A stretch of DNA of 64,000 bases from Vibrio cyclitrophicus (GCF_024347435.1 NZ_AP025480.1:3351034-3415033), one strand, 5' to 3'. Positions 13,959 through 24,996 are shown, numbered from the stretch's first letter. The notes: generated by a model not told the origin, from the sequence alone. Program-made: numbers and translations.

Positions 13959-14444
13959 ATGACTGTCGGTATTATCATGGGTTCTAAATCTGATTGGCCA
14001 ACAATGAAGCTAGCTGCAGAAATGTTGGATCAGTTTGGCGTGGCGTACGAAACAAAAGTGGTTTCTGCTCACCGCACACCTCAGTTGCTTGCAGACTACG
14101 CAACCAGTGCGAAAGAGCGCGGTATTAAAGTGATTATTGCGGGTGCGGGTGGTGCTGCGCATCTTCCGGGTATGGCTGCAGCTTTCACAAGCGTACCTGT
14201 TCTTGGTGTTCCCGTTCAGTCTAAAGCACTGAAAGGCATGGACTCTCTGCTTTCTATTGTACAAATGCCAAAAGGTATCGCGGTAGGTACTCTGGCTATC
14301 GGTGAAGCTGGTGCTGCTAACGCTGGTATCCTAGCCGCGCAAATCATTGGTACTCACAATGAAGAAGTGATGGCAAAAGTAGAAGCGTTCCGCTCTGAGC
14401 AAACAGAAACGGTTCTGGCTAATCCAAACCCTGCAGAGGACTAA
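13959..14444 (+). CDS. purE: N5-carboxyaminoimidazole ribonucleotide mutase (PurE)
   Basis: Converts N5-CAIR, made by PurK, to CAIR in purine synthesis. A class I PurE of 161 residues: the [10 protein letters not shown] phosphate-binding motif is at 8-17, the SAHRTP histidine motif at about 42-47, and the [16 protein letters not shown] and [27 protein letters not shown] segments follow. It forms an octamer in relatives. A GAAGGAG site precedes the ATG. purK starts five bases after its stop, so the two enzymes are made together under PurR control. Confidence 0.97.
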   Translation: MTVGIIMGSKSDWPTMKLAAEMLDQFGVAYETKVVSAHRTPQLLADYATSAKERGIKVIIAGAGGAAHLPGMAAAFTSVPVLGVPVQSKALKGMDSLLSIVQMPKGIAVGTLAIGEAGAANAGILAAQIIGTHNEEVMAKVEAFRSEQTETVLANPNPAED

Positions 14445-14449
14445 TTCCC

Positions 14450-15580
14450 ATGCATGTTCTTGTGTTAGGCGCGGGCCAACTTGCTCGCATGATGTCCCTA
14501 GCTGGGGCACCACTGAATATTGAAATTTCTGCTTTTGATGTTGGCAGCAAAAATATTGTTCACCCATTAACGCAAGCGATTCTAGGCAGCGGCTTAGAAA
14601 ATGCGATTGAGCGTGCGGACGTCATTACTGCTGAATTCGAACATATCCCTCACGATGTACTTGAGGTGTGTGAGCGCAGCGGTAAGTTCTTACCGACAAC
14701 AGAAGCAATCAAAGCTGGCGGTGATCGTCGCCTTGAAAAAGCCCTGTTAGACGAAGCAAATGTGAAAAATGCCAAGTACTACGTGATTAATTCTCGCGAA
14801 GACTTTGACGCTGCGATCGCTCACGTTGGCTTACCAATGGTATTGAAGAGCACACTTGGCGGCTACGATGGCAAAGGTCAATGGCGCTTAAAGACATTAG
14901 ACAATGTTGACACGACATGGACAGAAATGGCGGAGTGCATTGCCGCAACAGATAACCAAGCAATTGTGGCTGAAGAGTTCGTCCCGTTTGATCGCGAAGT
15001 CTCACTGGTCGGTGCTCGTGGTATCAATGGCGATATTCAAGTGTACCCACTGGCTGAGAATGTTCACACCGATGGCGTGTTGAGCTTATCGACAGCAATT
15101 GATGACATTGAACTGCAAGAGCAAGCGAAAACCATGTTCACCTCAGTTGCAGAGCGTTTGGATTACGTTGGTGTGTTGGCGCTTGAATTCTTTGATGTTA
15201 AAGGTTCACTGCTTGTAAATGAGATTGCACCACGTGTTCATAACTCTGGCCACTGGACTCAACAAGGTGCTGAAACTTGTCAGTTTGAAAATCACCTACG
15301 TGCCGTATGTGGAATGCCACTAGGCAGCACTAAACTGATTCGTCCCACGGCAATGATCAACATTCTTGGCGAAGATACCCTCCCTGAGGCTATTCTGGCT
15401 CAAGACGGTTGTCATGTTCATTGGTATGGCAAAGAGAAGCGTGCGGGTCGTAAGATGGGCCACATCAATGTGAGCGCTGACTACAACGCCGAGCTGCAAA
15501 GAACATTATGTTCATTGGCAAACATTCTCGATAAGCAAGCCTACCCTGCTGTTCATGAATTTGCAGAGCAACTGAAGTAA
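14450..15580 (+). CDS. purK: N5-carboxyaminoimidazole ribonucleotide synthetase (PurK)
   Basis: ATP-grasp enzyme that carboxylates AIR with bicarbonate to give N5-CAIR for PurE. 376 residues. The N-terminal nucleotide-fold segment [20 protein letters not shown] is at 3-22. The ATP-grasp region holds [18 protein letters not shown] and [17 protein letters not shown]. The metal-binding end is [23 protein letters not shown], and a C-terminal beta domain closes the chain. Second gene of the purEK operon, followed by a terminator. Confidence 0.97.
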   Translation: MHVLVLGAGQLARMMSLAGAPLNIEISAFDVGSKNIVHPLTQAILGSGLENAIERADVITAEFEHIPHDVLEVCERSGKFLPTTEAIKAGGDRRLEKALLDEANVKNAKYYVINSREDFDAAIAHVGLPMVLKSTLGGYDGKGQWRLKTLDNVDTTWTEMAECIAATDNQAIVAEEFVPFDREVSLVGARGINGDIQVYPLAENVHTDGVLSLSTAIDDIELQEQAKTMFTSVAERLDYVGVLALEFFDVKGSLLVNEIAPRVHNSGHWTQQGAETCQFENHLRAVCGMPLGSTKLIRPTAMINILGEDTLPEAILAQDGCHVHWYGKEKRAGRKMGHINVSADYNAELQRTLCSLANILDKQAYPAVHEFAEQLK

Positions 15581-15604
15581 GCTTTCATTGTGGGTTTAAT
15601 ATAG

Positions 15605-15632
15605 AAACGGCGCTCATTGAGCGCCGTTTTTG
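15605..15632 (+). terminator. Terminator after purK
   Basis: AAACGGCGCTCA pairs fully with TGAGCGCCGTTT, followed by TTTTT. It may also stop the convergent yrdD transcript. Confidence 0.9.
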
Positions 15633-15648
15633 TGTCTATAACATAAGG

Positions 15649-16218
15649 TTATTGAGATTGAATGTGGTGACACTTGCGATCAGCACATTGCTTCTTAGTA
15701 CCACTGGCCGTTTTCTTCTCCAGCAACAATGGAAACAAGCATTCTTCACAACGACCTATAACAGGTGGCTGATTAACGGCGAATTTACACTTAGGGTAGT
15801 TATCACAAGCATAGAAGATTTTGCCATAGCGAGATTTACGCTCAACCAAATGGCCTCTGCCACACTCAGGGCAAGCAACAAGTGGCTGCTCTTCAGGCCG
15901 TTCTTTCGGTTGGTCCAAAGATTCGATGTGATTACACTCTGGATAGCTGCTACAACCAATAAACATCCCAAAGCGACCTTGCCTTAATACCAATTCGTTT
16001 TGGCATTTAGGACATGGTACACCCAGCTCTTTCACCACATGGCCATCGTTTTGATGTAGGGGTTTGATGTAATCGCAACTTGGATACTGCTTGCAGCCTA
16101 AAAATGGACCGTGCTTACCATGGCGAAGCTGAAGCTCTCCACCACACTGTGGACATGGTTCATGCTCTAGTGCATGTTCATGTGCTGAAAAAAGCTGATT
16201 ATCAATCTTACTACTCAT
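15649..16218 (-). CDS. yrdD: Topoisomerase-type zinc-finger protein (YrdD)
   Basis: 189 residues built almost only from C4 zinc-ribbon units like those at the C-terminus of topoisomerase I: CPQCGGELQLRHGKHGPFLGC, CPKCQNELVLRQGRFGMFIGC, and CPECGRGHLVERKSRYGKIFYAC, each ending in a YPxC element. A fourth, more divergent unit (CEECLFPLLLEKK...CADRKC) follows. There is no topoisomerase catalytic domain. Relatives are annotated as putative single-stranded DNA or RNA binding proteins; the role is unknown. It ends the LysM gene-dprA-smg-yrdD run, 12 bases after smg. Confidence 0.88.
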   Translation of the reverse strand: MSSKIDNQLFSAHEHALEHEPCPQCGGELQLRHGKHGPFLGCKQYPSCDYIKPLHQNDGHVVKELGVPCPKCQNELVLRQGRFGMFIGCSSYPECNHIESLDQPKERPEEQPLVACPECGRGHLVERKSRYGKIFYACDNYPKCKFAVNQPPVIGRCEECLFPLLLEKKTASGTKKQCADRKCHHIQSQ

Positions 16219-16230
16219 GACAAGCCTGTA

Positions 16231-16707
16231 TTAATGCAAGATACCTTGCTCTTTGGTGTACAACAGCTCTTCCATTTGCGTGTAAGCACTTTCATTACCC
16301 GGCACATTAAATAGCACCATTAAGATAATCCATTTCAGATCATCCAATTCAAATTCGTTGGTCTCAAGCCCCATCACACGATCAATCACCATTTCACGAA
16401 TCTCTGTTGTGAGTACATTGATCTGCTCAAGGAACAGTAAGAAACCTCGACACTCCATATTAATACGTGAAATCTCTCGACTGGTATAAATACGCATCGA
16501 GGTATTGGAACACACACTAATCGCCGCTTGGTTCTCGGTATCTTGCAATGCTGCAAGATCTTCTAACCAATGGAGAGCCTTATAAATATCATCTTGGTGA
16601 AACCCTGCTCGAAGAAGCTCATCTTCCAGCTCATCTTGATCCACCTGCAATTCAGAATCGCTATGGATGTAGGTTTCAAACAAGTACATCAGTATGTCCA
16701 TCATCAT
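16231..16707 (-). CDS. smg: Smg family protein (DUF494)
   Basis: A 158-residue protein of the Smg/DUF494 family, found next to dprA in many gamma- and betaproteobacteria. Function not established. It is all-helical and acidic by eye ([37 protein letters not shown]), with a conserved C-terminal block [32 protein letters not shown]. The start has three consecutive ATGs at 16707, 16704 and 16701; which is used cannot be decided, and it changes only one or two residues. Three bases separate it from dprA. Confidence 0.9.
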   Translation of the reverse strand: MMMDILMYLFETYIHSDSELQVDQDELEDELLRAGFHQDDIYKALHWLEDLAALQDTENQAAISVCSNTSMRIYTSREISRINMECRGFLLFLEQINVLTTEIREMVIDRVMGLETNEFELDDLKWIILMVLFNVPGNESAYTQMEELLYTKEQGILH

Positions 16708-16710
16708 AGC

Positions 16711-17823
16711 TTAGCCTCTCCCCTTTCGAATATAGCCACCGGAAACTGCAACAACATGCCCTGAGAGCTCAAGCTCCAAAAGCTGCATCATGACCTCATG
16801 CACAGGTATATGGGTTCTCTGTGCCAAAATATCAACGGGTGTCGCCTCTAACCCTACGTTAGCGAACAGCTGTGGAAATGGCAATTGTTCATTTTCCCCA
16901 ATACTGGACGTAGGTTCGAACAAACTGGGCTGCTGATCAATAGACCAGTCTAACAGACTCTTTATTTCAATCAGAACATCTTGAGCACTCTGTACCAAAC
17001 ATGCACCAGCTTTGATTAAACTATTCCCTCCACGACTGGTTGGGCTATGAATAGAACCTGGAAGCGCGAAAACCTCGCGCCCCTGCTCCATGGCATAGCG
17101 AGCCGTAATCAAAGAGCCACTTTTCTCAGCTGCTTCAACCACTAAGGTTCCGAGCGATAAACCACTTATAATACGGTTACGACGAGGAAAATGTTCAGGT
17201 CGTGGTTTGGCATCTGGACGGAACTCTGAAATCAACGCACCATTCTCACAAATTCTATCCGCTAAATTTCGGTGTCGGACAGGATAAATAGAATCCAAAC
17301 CCGAACCCAACACAGCAAAAGTTTCCCCACCCTTATCTAGAGCACCATCATGAGCATAGCCATCGATACCGAGCGCTAAGCCACTGGTGACAATCAAACC
17401 GTTTTGAACGAACTCTTTGGCGAAAGACTTCGCGGTTTGCAACCCTTCGAGACTAGCATTGCGACTGCCGACCATCGCGATTTGAGGCTCAATCAATTTT
17501 TCAACATGACCTTTAACAAAAAGCACACTTGGCGCAGAGGCGGTCTCATTCAGCAGTTTGGGGTAATGAGGGCAATTCGGGGTAAGGATGTGATGGTTGG
17601 GTTGTCTTGCTTGCCACGCTAAGCAAGCCTCCACTTCTCTTGGGGCTTGCTCTCTTAAATAAGCAATTTGCTTGGCAGACAGACCAAGCGCTTGCAGTTG
17701 CTGACTTGAGTAACCAACAATATTCGAAGGGGAATCAATGCTCAGCAATCGAGAAAGTCGCTTGCCACCCAATTGCGGAACAAAGCTCAGAGAGAGCCAA
17801 GCGATCAGTGGTTGCTCATTCAC
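16711..17823 (-). CDS. dprA: DNA processing protein DprA (Smf)
   Basis: Loads RecA on incoming single-stranded DNA and protects it during natural transformation, a trait known in Vibrio. 370 residues: an N-terminal SAM-like helical region (1-80), then the Rossmann-like core with VGSRNASLEGLQTAKSFAKE, VTSGLALGIDGYAHDGALD, FAVLGSGLDSIYPVRHRNLA, PRRNRIISGLSLGTLVVEAAEKSGSLITARYAMEQGREVFALPGS and a GNSLIKAGA turn. A C-terminal winged-helix (about 310-370) is also present. Its start overlaps the stop of the LysM gene by four bases, so the two are translationally linked. Confidence 0.96.
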   Translation of the reverse strand: MNEQPLIAWLSLSFVPQLGGKRLSRLLSIDSPSNIVGYSSQQLQALGLSAKQIAYLREQAPREVEACLAWQARQPNHHILTPNCPHYPKLLNETASAPSVLFVKGHVEKLIEPQIAMVGSRNASLEGLQTAKSFAKEFVQNGLIVTSGLALGIDGYAHDGALDKGGETFAVLGSGLDSIYPVRHRNLADRICENGALISEFRPDAKPRPEHFPRRNRIISGLSLGTLVVEAAEKSGSLITARYAMEQGREVFALPGSIHSPTSRGGNSLIKAGACLVQSAQDVLIEIKSLLDWSIDQQPSLFEPTSSIGENEQLPFPQLFANVGLEATPVDILAQRTHIPVHEVMMQLLELELSGHVVAVSGGYIRKGRG

Positions 17824-18911
17824 TTGGTGCCCTTAACCTCTTCCTTCAAAGCAAGGTCCACAGGCGATACCGCCAGAATGCCATTGCTAACCGGTTTTGA
17901 GCTCTGAGTAATCAGGGCGAGACTAAAATACTCGTAAGGGCGGATGACCATCAAACTACCGAGCGAGGTACTTGGCAATTGCACCTTATCGCTCGCCGCT
18001 GACTCTTTGTAGCTGTATTCACCTTGCTTACCAAACACCACAGCGCCGTTTTCGCTGAGGGTAAACATAGAGCCTTGGCGAAGATTGTCCTGTGAGCCTT
18101 TATTGATAACGACCACCTGATTCTTTGCACTGTATTGGCTGCCATCTAATGAACCCAATATATTAGCAAACTGCCCTGCAGCACTAGGCGCTGGATAAAA
18201 TGTGGTTGAGAGCTTCACCTGATCGACACCAAGCTCAGGCAACACTAGATCGTTAAGCAGCACCTCTTGCAGTTGGGTCTCGATCTGTAAGCGACTGAAC
18301 TCAGCGTCCACTTCTTTTAAGCGTGCCGTGGCGACCAAACGTAACGAGGTCATACTCGCCTGAGGTAGCTGTCGCTGGTAAGTTTCGACGGCGCGGTAGA
18401 TACCCCACTTGGGATACTGCTGTTTACCCGAGATAAATAACCGGTCTTCACCCGATAAGAAACGTTTACCATCGCTTGTCCCCAACACTCGTTGAGCTGA
18501 TTGGATATCTTGCTGCTCAACCAAGCGGTCAGATTGTAGATATGGCAGAACCAGCCCCTCGTTGACGGTAGGCACCGCTTTCTTCTCAGAGACACGAATC
18601 TTAGGGCTCAGTTTAATTACAGGCTTTAGGCTCAATACAGGCTCGCCATTAATCCAAACCAAAGACAATTTATCTCCGGGGTAAATAAGGTGAGGGTTTT
18701 CTATCTCTGGATTTACTTGCCACAACCTCGGCCACAACCAAGGACTATCGAGATACATCGTGGAAATATCCCATAAGGTATCGCCCTTAACTACGACATA
18801 AACCTGAGGTGCATCCTGCCTAATGGTTAAAGGTTGCTCACTATTTTCAGCCATAACGGTGAACGAAAGTGAGGCACAAACGAGAGAAAAAATAGAAGAA
18901 AAATGACGCAT
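17820..18911 (-). CDS. LysM-domain periplasmic or cell-wall associated protein
   Basis: 363 residues with a signal peptide (MRHFSSIFSLVCASLSFTVMAE) and one LysM domain at about 37-85 (VYVVVKGDTLWDISTMYLDSPWLWPRLWQVNPEIENPHLIYPGDKLSL), the common peptidoglycan-binding fold. The remaining 270 residues have no domain I recognise; they look like mixed beta segments and resemble the conserved LysM protein found upstream of dprA in many gammaproteobacteria. A cell-wall sensing or binding role is a guess from LysM alone. It is first in the gene run with dprA, smg and yrdD and divergent from def. Confidence 0.85.
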   Translation of the reverse strand: MRHFSSIFSLVCASLSFTVMAENSEQPLTIRQDAPQVYVVVKGDTLWDISTMYLDSPWLWPRLWQVNPEIENPHLIYPGDKLSLVWINGEPVLSLKPVIKLSPKIRVSEKKAVPTVNEGLVLPYLQSDRLVEQQDIQSAQRVLGTSDGKRFLSGEDRLFISGKQQYPKWGIYRAVETYQRQLPQASMTSLRLVATARLKEVDAEFSRLQIETQLQEVLLNDLVLPELGVDQVKLSTTFYPAPSAAGQFANILGSLDGSQYSAKNQVVVINKGSQDNLRQGSMFTLSENGAVVFGKQGEYSYKESAASDKVQLPSTSLGSLMVIRPYEYFSLALITQSSKPVSNGILAVSPVDLALKEEVKGTK

Positions 18912-19051
18912 GACCTAGGTTCCTTGGTCTGAATATATGACATCTGATTTGAGAATTACCTTCAGGATGCTGTCATTTGACCTCTAAAATGTCTAGAATT
19001 GAGCCAACAAGGTTTAAGCTGTTTCGGCACAGTTCAATATTTCGAGTGTAT

Positions 19052-19564
19052 ATGTCTGTATTACAAGTATTAACATTACCAGATGATCGTCTACGTACCG
19101 TGGCGAAACCGGTAAAAGAAGTTACCCCAGAGATTCAAAAGTTCGTTGATGACATGATTGAAACCATGTACGACGAAGAAGGTATCGGCCTTGCGGCAAC
19201 GCAAGTAGATTTCCACCAACGCATCGTTGTTATCGATATTTCAGAAACACGTGATGAACCTATTGTTCTGATCAACCCTGAAATTACCGAGAAGCGTGGC
19301 GAAGATGGTATCGAAGAAGGCTGTCTATCTGTACCCGGCGCTCGAGCTCTAGTACCTCGCGCTGCAGAAGTAACAGTTAAAGCATTGGACCGCGAAGGCA
19401 ACGAATTCACATTCGACGCTGACGACCTTCTGGCTATCTGTGTTCAGCACGAACTTGACCACCTAGAAGGTAAGTTGTTTGTTGATTACCTATCGCCACT
19501 AAAGCGCAAACGTATTCAAGATAAGCTAGCGAAGATTAAACGTTTCAACGAGAAACAAGGTTAA
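19052..19564 (+). CDS. def: Peptide deformylase
   Basis: Removes the formyl group from the N-terminal methionine of new proteins. 170 residues from the ATG at 19052, the usual size. The three metal-site motifs are intact: EGIGLAATQ (43-51), EEGCLSVPG with the metal cysteine at 91, and [11 protein letters not shown] with histidines 133 and 137 and the catalytic glutamate between them. A longer frame opening at a TTG at 18977 adds 25 residues absent from the family, so I reject it. Pairs functionally with fmt, 38 bases downstream. Confidence 0.96.
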   Translation: MSVLQVLTLPDDRLRTVAKPVKEVTPEIQKFVDDMIETMYDEEGIGLAATQVDFHQRIVVIDISETRDEPIVLINPEITEKRGEDGIEEGCLSVPGARALVPRAAEVTVKALDREGNEFTFDADDLLAICVQHELDHLEGKLFVDYLSPLKRKRIQDKLAKIKRFNEKQG

Positions 19565-19602
19565 TAACCGCTGCTATTACTAAATTAAGAAGGAAGTCTA
19601 CC

Positions 19603-20568
19603 TTGAGTCAATCTTTAAGAATTGTCTTCGCAGGTACTCCGGATTTCGCCGCCCGTCACTTGGCGGCGTTGTTGTCTTCGGAGCATGAAGTTATTGCTGT
19701 TTACACACAGCCAGATCGTCCAGCAGGCCGCGGTAAAAAACTGACTGCGAGCCCGGTAAAAAACATCGCACTTGAAAACAATATTCCGGTTTACCAACCA
19801 GAAAACTTCAAGTCAGATGAAGCTAAGCAAGAGCTAGCAGATTTGAATGCTGACATCATGGTTGTTGTCGCTTACGGCTTATTGCTTCCACAAGCTGTAT
19901 TAGATACGCCTCGCTTAGGTTGTATCAACGTGCATGGTTCAATCCTGCCACGCTGGCGTGGTGCTGCTCCGATCCAACGCTCTATCTGGGCGGGCGATAA
20001 AGAGACTGGCGTGACGATCATGCAGATGGATATCGGCCTAGATACCGGTGATATGCTAAGCATCGCAACGCTACCAATCGAATCTACAGATACCAGTGCG
20101 TCAATGTACGAAAAGTTAGCTGGTCTTGGTCCTGATGCTCTTGTTGAGTGTTTAGCAGACATCGCTTCTGGTAAGGCTGTTGCTGAGAAGCAAGATGACG
20201 AGCTTGCTAACTACGCGAAGAAGCTGAGCAAAGAAGAAGCAAAAATTGATTGGAATGACAGTGCAGAACACATCGAACGTTGTGTGCGCGCTTTCAACCC
20301 ATGGCCAATGAGTCACTTTGCGATTACTGATAGCAGCTCTAATGATGAAAAAAGCATTAAAGTTTGGCAGACACGTGTTGATGAAGAATCGACGTCTGCG
20401 CCAGCTGGCTCAATAATCAAAGCAGATAAGACTGGTATTTATGTTGCGACTGGCGACAAAGTACTAGTATTGGAACAGTTACAAGTTCCAGGCAAAAAAG
20501 CTATGTCAGTTCAAGATATCTTGAACTCACGTGCAAGCTGGTTTGAAGTTGGTACTCAACTTTCTTAA
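19603..20568 (+). CDS. fmt: Methionyl-tRNA formyltransferase
   Basis: Formylates initiator Met-tRNA using 10-formyl-tetrahydrofolate. 321 residues. It starts with TTG, supported by the AAGAAGGAAG site before it and by the family start [22 protein letters not shown]. The catalytic region is intact: [25 protein letters not shown] (about 105-130) and [16 protein letters not shown] with the conserved aspartate. The C-terminal domain (about 210-321) is the OB-like tRNA-binding part. Part of def-fmt-rsmB-trkA-trkH. Confidence 0.96.
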   Translation: MSQSLRIVFAGTPDFAARHLAALLSSEHEVIAVYTQPDRPAGRGKKLTASPVKNIALENNIPVYQPENFKSDEAKQELADLNADIMVVVAYGLLLPQAVLDTPRLGCINVHGSILPRWRGAAPIQRSIWAGDKETGVTIMQMDIGLDTGDMLSIATLPIESTDTSASMYEKLAGLGPDALVECLADIASGKAVAEKQDDELANYAKKLSKEEAKIDWNDSAEHIERCVRAFNPWPMSHFAITDSSSNDEKSIKVWQTRVDEESTSAPAGSIIKADKTGIYVATGDKVLVLEQLQVPGKKAMSVQDILNSRASWFEVGTQLS

Positions 20569-20657
20569 CCGCTTTAAAGCTACTCAATATGTACTTAAAA
20601 ACGTGTAGCTTGTAAAAACACAGTTTAGAAAACCTTTACGAGGGCAGAGATGCCCTC

Positions 20658-21968
20658 ATGTATTCAAATAAATATTCGGTACCCCTCATGAATGTTCGCG
20701 CTGCTGCTGCAAATGTCCTATTCCAAGTTGTCGATAAAGGCCACTCTCTTTCACACGCTCTCCCTGCGGCTCAAAAAACGATCCGTCCGCGAGACCATGC
20801 TCTACTGCAAGAGATTTGCTACGGCGCACTTCGTTACCTGCCTCGCTTGGAGTCAATCGCTAACGAACTGATGGAAAACTCGCTTAAAGGTAAAAAGCGC
20901 GTATTCCACCACCTGATCTTAGTAGGCATTTACCAGTTGAGCTTTATGCGCATCCCTTCGCATGCTGCCGTTGCTGAAACAGTTGAAGCAACCAAAACGC
21001 TGCGCGGCCCAAGCCTGAGTGGTTTGATCAACGCAGTACTTCGCAGCTACCTGCGCGATCAAGAAGAGCTAGATGAAAAAGCAGTTAGCCACAATGCGGG
21101 CAAATACAGCCATCCAAGCTGGATTCTAAAAATGCTTCAAGAAAGCTACCCAGATCAGTGGGAGCAACTGATTGAAGCAAACAACAGCAAAGCACCAATG
21201 TGGCTGCGCGTAAACCGTCAACACCACACTCGTGACGAGTATGTTGAACTGCTTAAAAACGAAAACATTGAATACACACTGCACCCAGAAGCGGCTGATG
21301 CCATAAAATTAGCGTCACCTTGTGATGTTACTTTGCTTCCGGGTTTCGACAGAGGTTGGGTATCTGTACAAGATGCTGCAGCTCAACTTTCTGTTGATTA
21401 CCTAACACCCAAAGATGGTGAGCTAATCCTAGACTGTTGTGCAGCGCCAGGTGGTAAAACTGCGCACATTCTTGAACATACTCAAGACACTGAAGTGGTT
21501 GCGATTGACAGTGATATTAAACGCCTAGACCGTGTTTACGATAACCTTGAACGCCTACAACTGCGTGCCGACGTAATCTGTGGCGATGCTCGCTACCCTG
21601 AAGAGTGGTGGATGGGTGATAAGTTCGACCGTATCCTGCTTGATGCTCCTTGTTCAGCGACTGGCGTAATTCGTCGTCACCCTGACATCAAGTGGCTACG
21701 TCGTGCATCTGATATTGATGCACTAGCAGAGCTGCAAAGCGAGATCATGGATGCAATGTGGCGTCAGCTGAAAGAAGGCGGCACCATGGTTTATGCGACA
21801 TGTTCTATCACGCCGCAAGAAAACGTGCTGCAAGTGAAAGCATTCCTTGAGCGTACCGAGAACGCAACGCTTGTTGGGTCTGATATCGAAAATCCAGGTC
21901 GTCAAATACTGCCTGGAGAAGAAGATATGGATGGCTTCTACTACGCAGTTCTAGTAAAACAGGCATAA
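20658..21968 (+). CDS. rsmB: 16S rRNA m5C967 methyltransferase RsmB
   Basis: Methylates C967 of 16S rRNA with S-adenosylmethionine. Up to 436 residues: an N-terminal NusB-like RNA-binding domain (about 10-140), then a Rossmann methyltransferase with [30 protein letters not shown] and the two catalytic cysteine motifs [20 protein letters not shown] and [10 protein letters not shown]. The start is uncertain: the ATG at 20658 lies beside an AGAG site and a GAGGGC/GCCCTC hairpin, while the ATG at 20688 ([18 protein letters not shown]) fits relatives better but has no clear ribosome-binding site. A strong terminator follows, separating it from trkA. Confidence 0.94.
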   Translation: MYSNKYSVPLMNVRAAAANVLFQVVDKGHSLSHALPAAQKTIRPRDHALLQEICYGALRYLPRLESIANELMENSLKGKKRVFHHLILVGIYQLSFMRIPSHAAVAETVEATKTLRGPSLSGLINAVLRSYLRDQEELDEKAVSHNAGKYSHPSWILKMLQESYPDQWEQLIEANNSKAPMWLRVNRQHHTRDEYVELLKNENIEYTLHPEAADAIKLASPCDVTLLPGFDRGWVSVQDAAAQLSVDYLTPKDGELILDCCAAPGGKTAHILEHTQDTEVVAIDSDIKRLDRVYDNLERLQLRADVICGDARYPEEWWMGDKFDRILLDAPCSATGVIRRHPDIKWLRRASDIDALAELQSEIMDAMWRQLKEGGTMVYATCSITPQENVLQVKAFLERTENATLVGSDIENPGRQILPGEEDMDGFYYAVLVKQA

Positions 21969-21973
21969 CAACT

Positions 21974-22013
21974 AACAGCGGCTAAGAATTTATTTCTTAG
22001 CCGCTGTTTCTTT
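21974..22013 (+). terminator. Terminator after rsmB
   Basis: A 15-bp perfect stem (AACAGCGGCTAAGAA with its complement, five-base loop) is followed by a T-rich tail. Confidence 0.88.
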
Positions 22014-22077
22014 CTAGTGCATTATCAAAACAAAGTGAGATCACTAGAATTACGACGGTAAAGAAAAGAGACAGGCT

Positions 22078-23454
22078 ATGAAGATCATTATCCTAGGTGC
22101 AGGCCAAGTTGGCGGTACCCTTGCTGAAAACCTGGTTGGTGAAAACAACGACATCACTATTGTCGACCGTAATACTGACCGACTTCGTGAACTTCAGGAT
22201 AAATACGACCTTAGGGTTGTAAACGGTTATGCCAGCCACCCGAACACACTACGTGAAGCGGGCGCGCAAGATGCCGACATGTTGGTTGCCGTAACCAACA
22301 TGGATGAAACCAACATGGCTGCGTGTCAGGTTGCCTTTTCTCTTTTCAACACACCAAACCGAATTGCCCGCATTCGCTCTCCTCAATACCTAGAAGAGAA
22401 AGAAGCGCTATTCAAGTCTGGTGCTATCCCAGTCGATCACCTGATCGCACCCGAAGAGCTAGTGACCAGCTATATCGAGCGCCTGATTCAATACCCAGGC
22501 GCATTGCAGGTTGTGAGCTTTGCTGAACAGAAAGTTAGCCTCGTCGCAGTAAAAGCCTACTACGGTGGTCCACTGGTCGGTAACGCCCTATCTGCTTTGC
22601 GTGAGCACATGCCGCACATCGATACTCGTGTTGCTGCTATTTTCCGTCAAGGCCGCCCTATTCGCCCGCAAGGCACTACCATCATTGAAGCAGACGATGA
22701 GGTTTTCTTCGTGGCCGCGAGTAACCATATCCGCTCAGTAATGAGTGAACTGCAACGCCTAGAGAAGCCATACCGCCGCATCATGATTGTCGGAGGTGGT
22801 AACATTGGTGCAAGCTTGGCGAAACGCCTTGAGCAGAGCTACAGCATCAAGCTTATCGAACGTAGTTACACTCGTGCTGAGAAGCTATCTGAAGAATTAG
22901 AAAACACCATCGTATTCTGTGGTGATGCCGCCGACCAAGAACTGCTAACCGAAGAGAACATCGATCAGGTGGATGTGTTCATTGCCCTAACCAATGAAGA
23001 TGAAACCAACATCATGTCCGCTATGCTGGCTAAGCGAATGGGTGCCAAGAAGGTAATGGTACTGATTCAGCGTGGTGCTTACGTCGACCTTGTTCAGGGT
23101 GGTGTGATTGATATTGCGATATCGCCACAACAAGCGACCATTTCTGCGTTGCTTACTCACGTTCGTCGTGCTGATATTGTAAACGTATCCTCTCTACGTC
23201 GTGGCGCTGCAGAGGCGATCGAAGCCATTGCTCACGGTGACGAAACCACATCGAAAGTCGTTGGCCGAGCGATTGGCGACATCAAACTGCCACCGGGCAC
23301 CACTATTGGTGCAATTGTTCGCGGAGAAGAGGTTCTTATTGCGCACGATAGAACCGTAATTGAACAAGATGACCACGTTGTGATGTTCCTAGTGGACAAG
23401 AAATACGTACCTGATGTTGAGTCTCTATTCCAACCGAGCCCATTCTTCTTATAG
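22078..23454 (+). CDS. trkA: Trk potassium transporter regulatory subunit TrkA
   Basis: Cytoplasmic, NAD(H)-binding peripheral subunit that gates the TrkH/TrkG potassium channel. 458 residues with two tandem RCK units. The first has Rossmann motif [17 protein letters not shown] (3-19) and IVDRNTDRL. The second has [19 protein letters not shown] (about 235-253) and [10 protein letters not shown]. Each is followed by a TrkA-C ligand domain (about 145-225 and 370-455). TrkH, its membrane partner, is encoded 96 bases downstream. Confidence 0.97.
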   Translation: MKIIILGAGQVGGTLAENLVGENNDITIVDRNTDRLRELQDKYDLRVVNGYASHPNTLREAGAQDADMLVAVTNMDETNMAACQVAFSLFNTPNRIARIRSPQYLEEKEALFKSGAIPVDHLIAPEELVTSYIERLIQYPGALQVVSFAEQKVSLVAVKAYYGGPLVGNALSALREHMPHIDTRVAAIFRQGRPIRPQGTTIIEADDEVFFVAASNHIRSVMSELQRLEKPYRRIMIVGGGNIGASLAKRLEQSYSIKLIERSYTRAEKLSEELENTIVFCGDAADQELLTEENIDQVDVFIALTNEDETNIMSAMLAKRMGAKKVMVLIQRGAYVDLVQGGVIDIAISPQQATISALLTHVRRADIVNVSSLRRGAAEAIEAIAHGDETTSKVVGRAIGDIKLPPGTTIGAIVRGEEVLIAHDRTVIEQDDHVVMFLVDKKYVPDVESLFQPSPFFL

Positions 23455-23550
23455 CCTTGTTCTCGTAAGCTTCTTCTCGCAACTTTCTTTTTGTGAGAAC
23501 GACGCTCCGGCACAAAGCTGTAATCTATTTAAGCTATGGTCTATTAAGCT

Positions 23551-24996
23551 ATGGTCAACTTTCGTCCGATATTATTAGTGATAGGGTTAGTGTTATCAAA
23601 ACTCGCCCTTTTCATGTACATCCCTACATTGGTTGCCTTTTTTACTGGCACCGGTGGCTTCCTCGAGTTTGGTCAATCGGTAGTGATCACGCACATTGTG
23701 GCGTTCATCTGCTTAAGCTTAGGCCGTTCAGCTAATTTCCGACTTGGGGTGCGAGACATGTTCCTGATCACCTCTTTGGTCTGGACTATTGCCAGCGCCT
23801 TCGCTGCACTACCCTTTGTCTTCATCAACCACATCAGCTTCACTGATGCCTATTTTGAAACCATGTCGGGTATCACCACGACAGGATCAACCGTATTAAG
23901 CGGCTTAGACAGCATGGCACCAAGCATTCTATTATGGCGATCTATATTGCAGTGGCTTGGTGGTGTTGGGTTCATCGTAATGGCAGTAGCGGTTCTACCA
24001 ATGCTTAACGTCGGTGGTATGCGCTTGTTCCAAACTGAGTCTTCCGATTGGTCAGATAAAAGCAGCCCGAGAGCAAAAACCGTCGCCAAGAACATCGTGG
24101 CGGTCTATTTGGTATTAACAGGCCTATGCTTGGTGAGCTACCTATTTGCGGGCATGAGTGTGTTTGATGCCATCAACCACTCATTTACCACGCTATCTAC
24201 AGGCGGTTACTCAACCTCAGACGGTTCTATGAACCACTTCTCGAACAGCGCTCACTGGGTGGGTACTGTATTCATGTTCTTAGGTGGCTTACCGTTTTTA
24301 CTCTTTGTCAGTGCGCTGCGCGGTAGAAAGCTCTCTATCCTCTACAAAGATGCCCAAGTGAGAGGCTTCGCTTACCTATTCTTAGTCACCAGTGCTGTGA
24401 TATCCACATGGCTGGTGGTCAGAGATGGCTACACGGTATTGGATGCGATGCGTGTTTCGATGTTTAACATTGTGTCAATCGTCACCACAACTGGTTTTGG
24501 CTTAGAAGACTTCACCGCGTGGGGCGCTTTGCCTACCACGCTGTTTGCCTTTTTAATGATGGCGGGCGCGTGCTCAGGTTCAACCTCTGGCGGTATCAAA
24601 ATCTTCCGCTTCCAAATTGCAATGACCATGCTCCATAAACAAATGATGAAACTGATTCATCCATCGGGCGTGTTTGTTCAACGCTATAATCAACGACCAG
24701 TCAGTGACGACATCGTACGTTCACTCGTTGCATTTGGTCTGATGTTCTTTATCACGATTATCTTAATTGCCGGTGGGCTGAGTGCGATGGGACTTGATCC
24801 TGTAACCAGTATATCCGGTGCTATCACAGCCGTTGCCAATGTTGGTCCAGGAATGGGCAGCGTGATCGGTCCAACCGGAAACTTTGCTCCACTGCCTGAC
24901 GCCGCAAAATGGCTATTAAGTTTAGGAATGCTGATGGGGCGACTCGAGATACTGACGCTCATCGTTCTATTTTTCCCAGCCTTTTGGCGACGCTAA
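23551..24996 (+). CDS. trkH: Trk potassium uptake channel subunit TrkH
   Basis: Inner-membrane potassium-translocating subunit. 481 residues with about ten hydrophobic segments arranged as four M1-P-M2 repeats. Selectivity-filter loops are visible as SGITTTGSTVLSG (about 108-120), TTLSTGGYSTSDGS, VTTTGFGLEDF and NVGPGMGSVIG. Each carries the conserved glycine that lines the K+ filter. No clear ribosome-binding site precedes the ATG, so translation may depend on trkA. The DUF3157 gene follows 26 bases later on the same strand. Confidence 0.96.
   Translation: MVNFRPILLVIGLVLSKLALFMYIPTLVAFFTGTGGFLEFGQSVVITHIVAFICLSLGRSANFRLGVRDMFLITSLVWTIASAFAALPFVFINHISFTDAYFETMSGITTTGSTVLSGLDSMAPSILLWRSILQWLGGVGFIVMAVAVLPMLNVGGMRLFQTESSDWSDKSSPRAKTVAKNIVAVYLVLTGLCLVSYLFAGMSVFDAINHSFTTLSTGGYSTSDGSMNHFSNSAHWVGTVFMFLGGLPFLLFVSALRGRKLSILYKDAQVRGFAYLFLVTSAVISTWLVVRDGYTVLDAMRVSMFNIVSIVTTTGFGLEDFTAWGALPTTLFAFLMMAGACSGSTSGGIKIFRFQIAMTMLHKQMMKLIHPSGVFVQRYNQRPVSDDIVRSLVAFGLMFFITIILIAGGLSAMGLDPVTSISGAITAVANVGPGMGSVIGPTGNFAPLPDAAKWLLSLGMLMGRLEILTLIVLFFPAFWRR

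Noticed and set aside
18977..19051. TTG-initiated extension of peptide deformylase
   Set aside because: The 25 extra residues are unlike the family, which begins [15 protein letters not shown].
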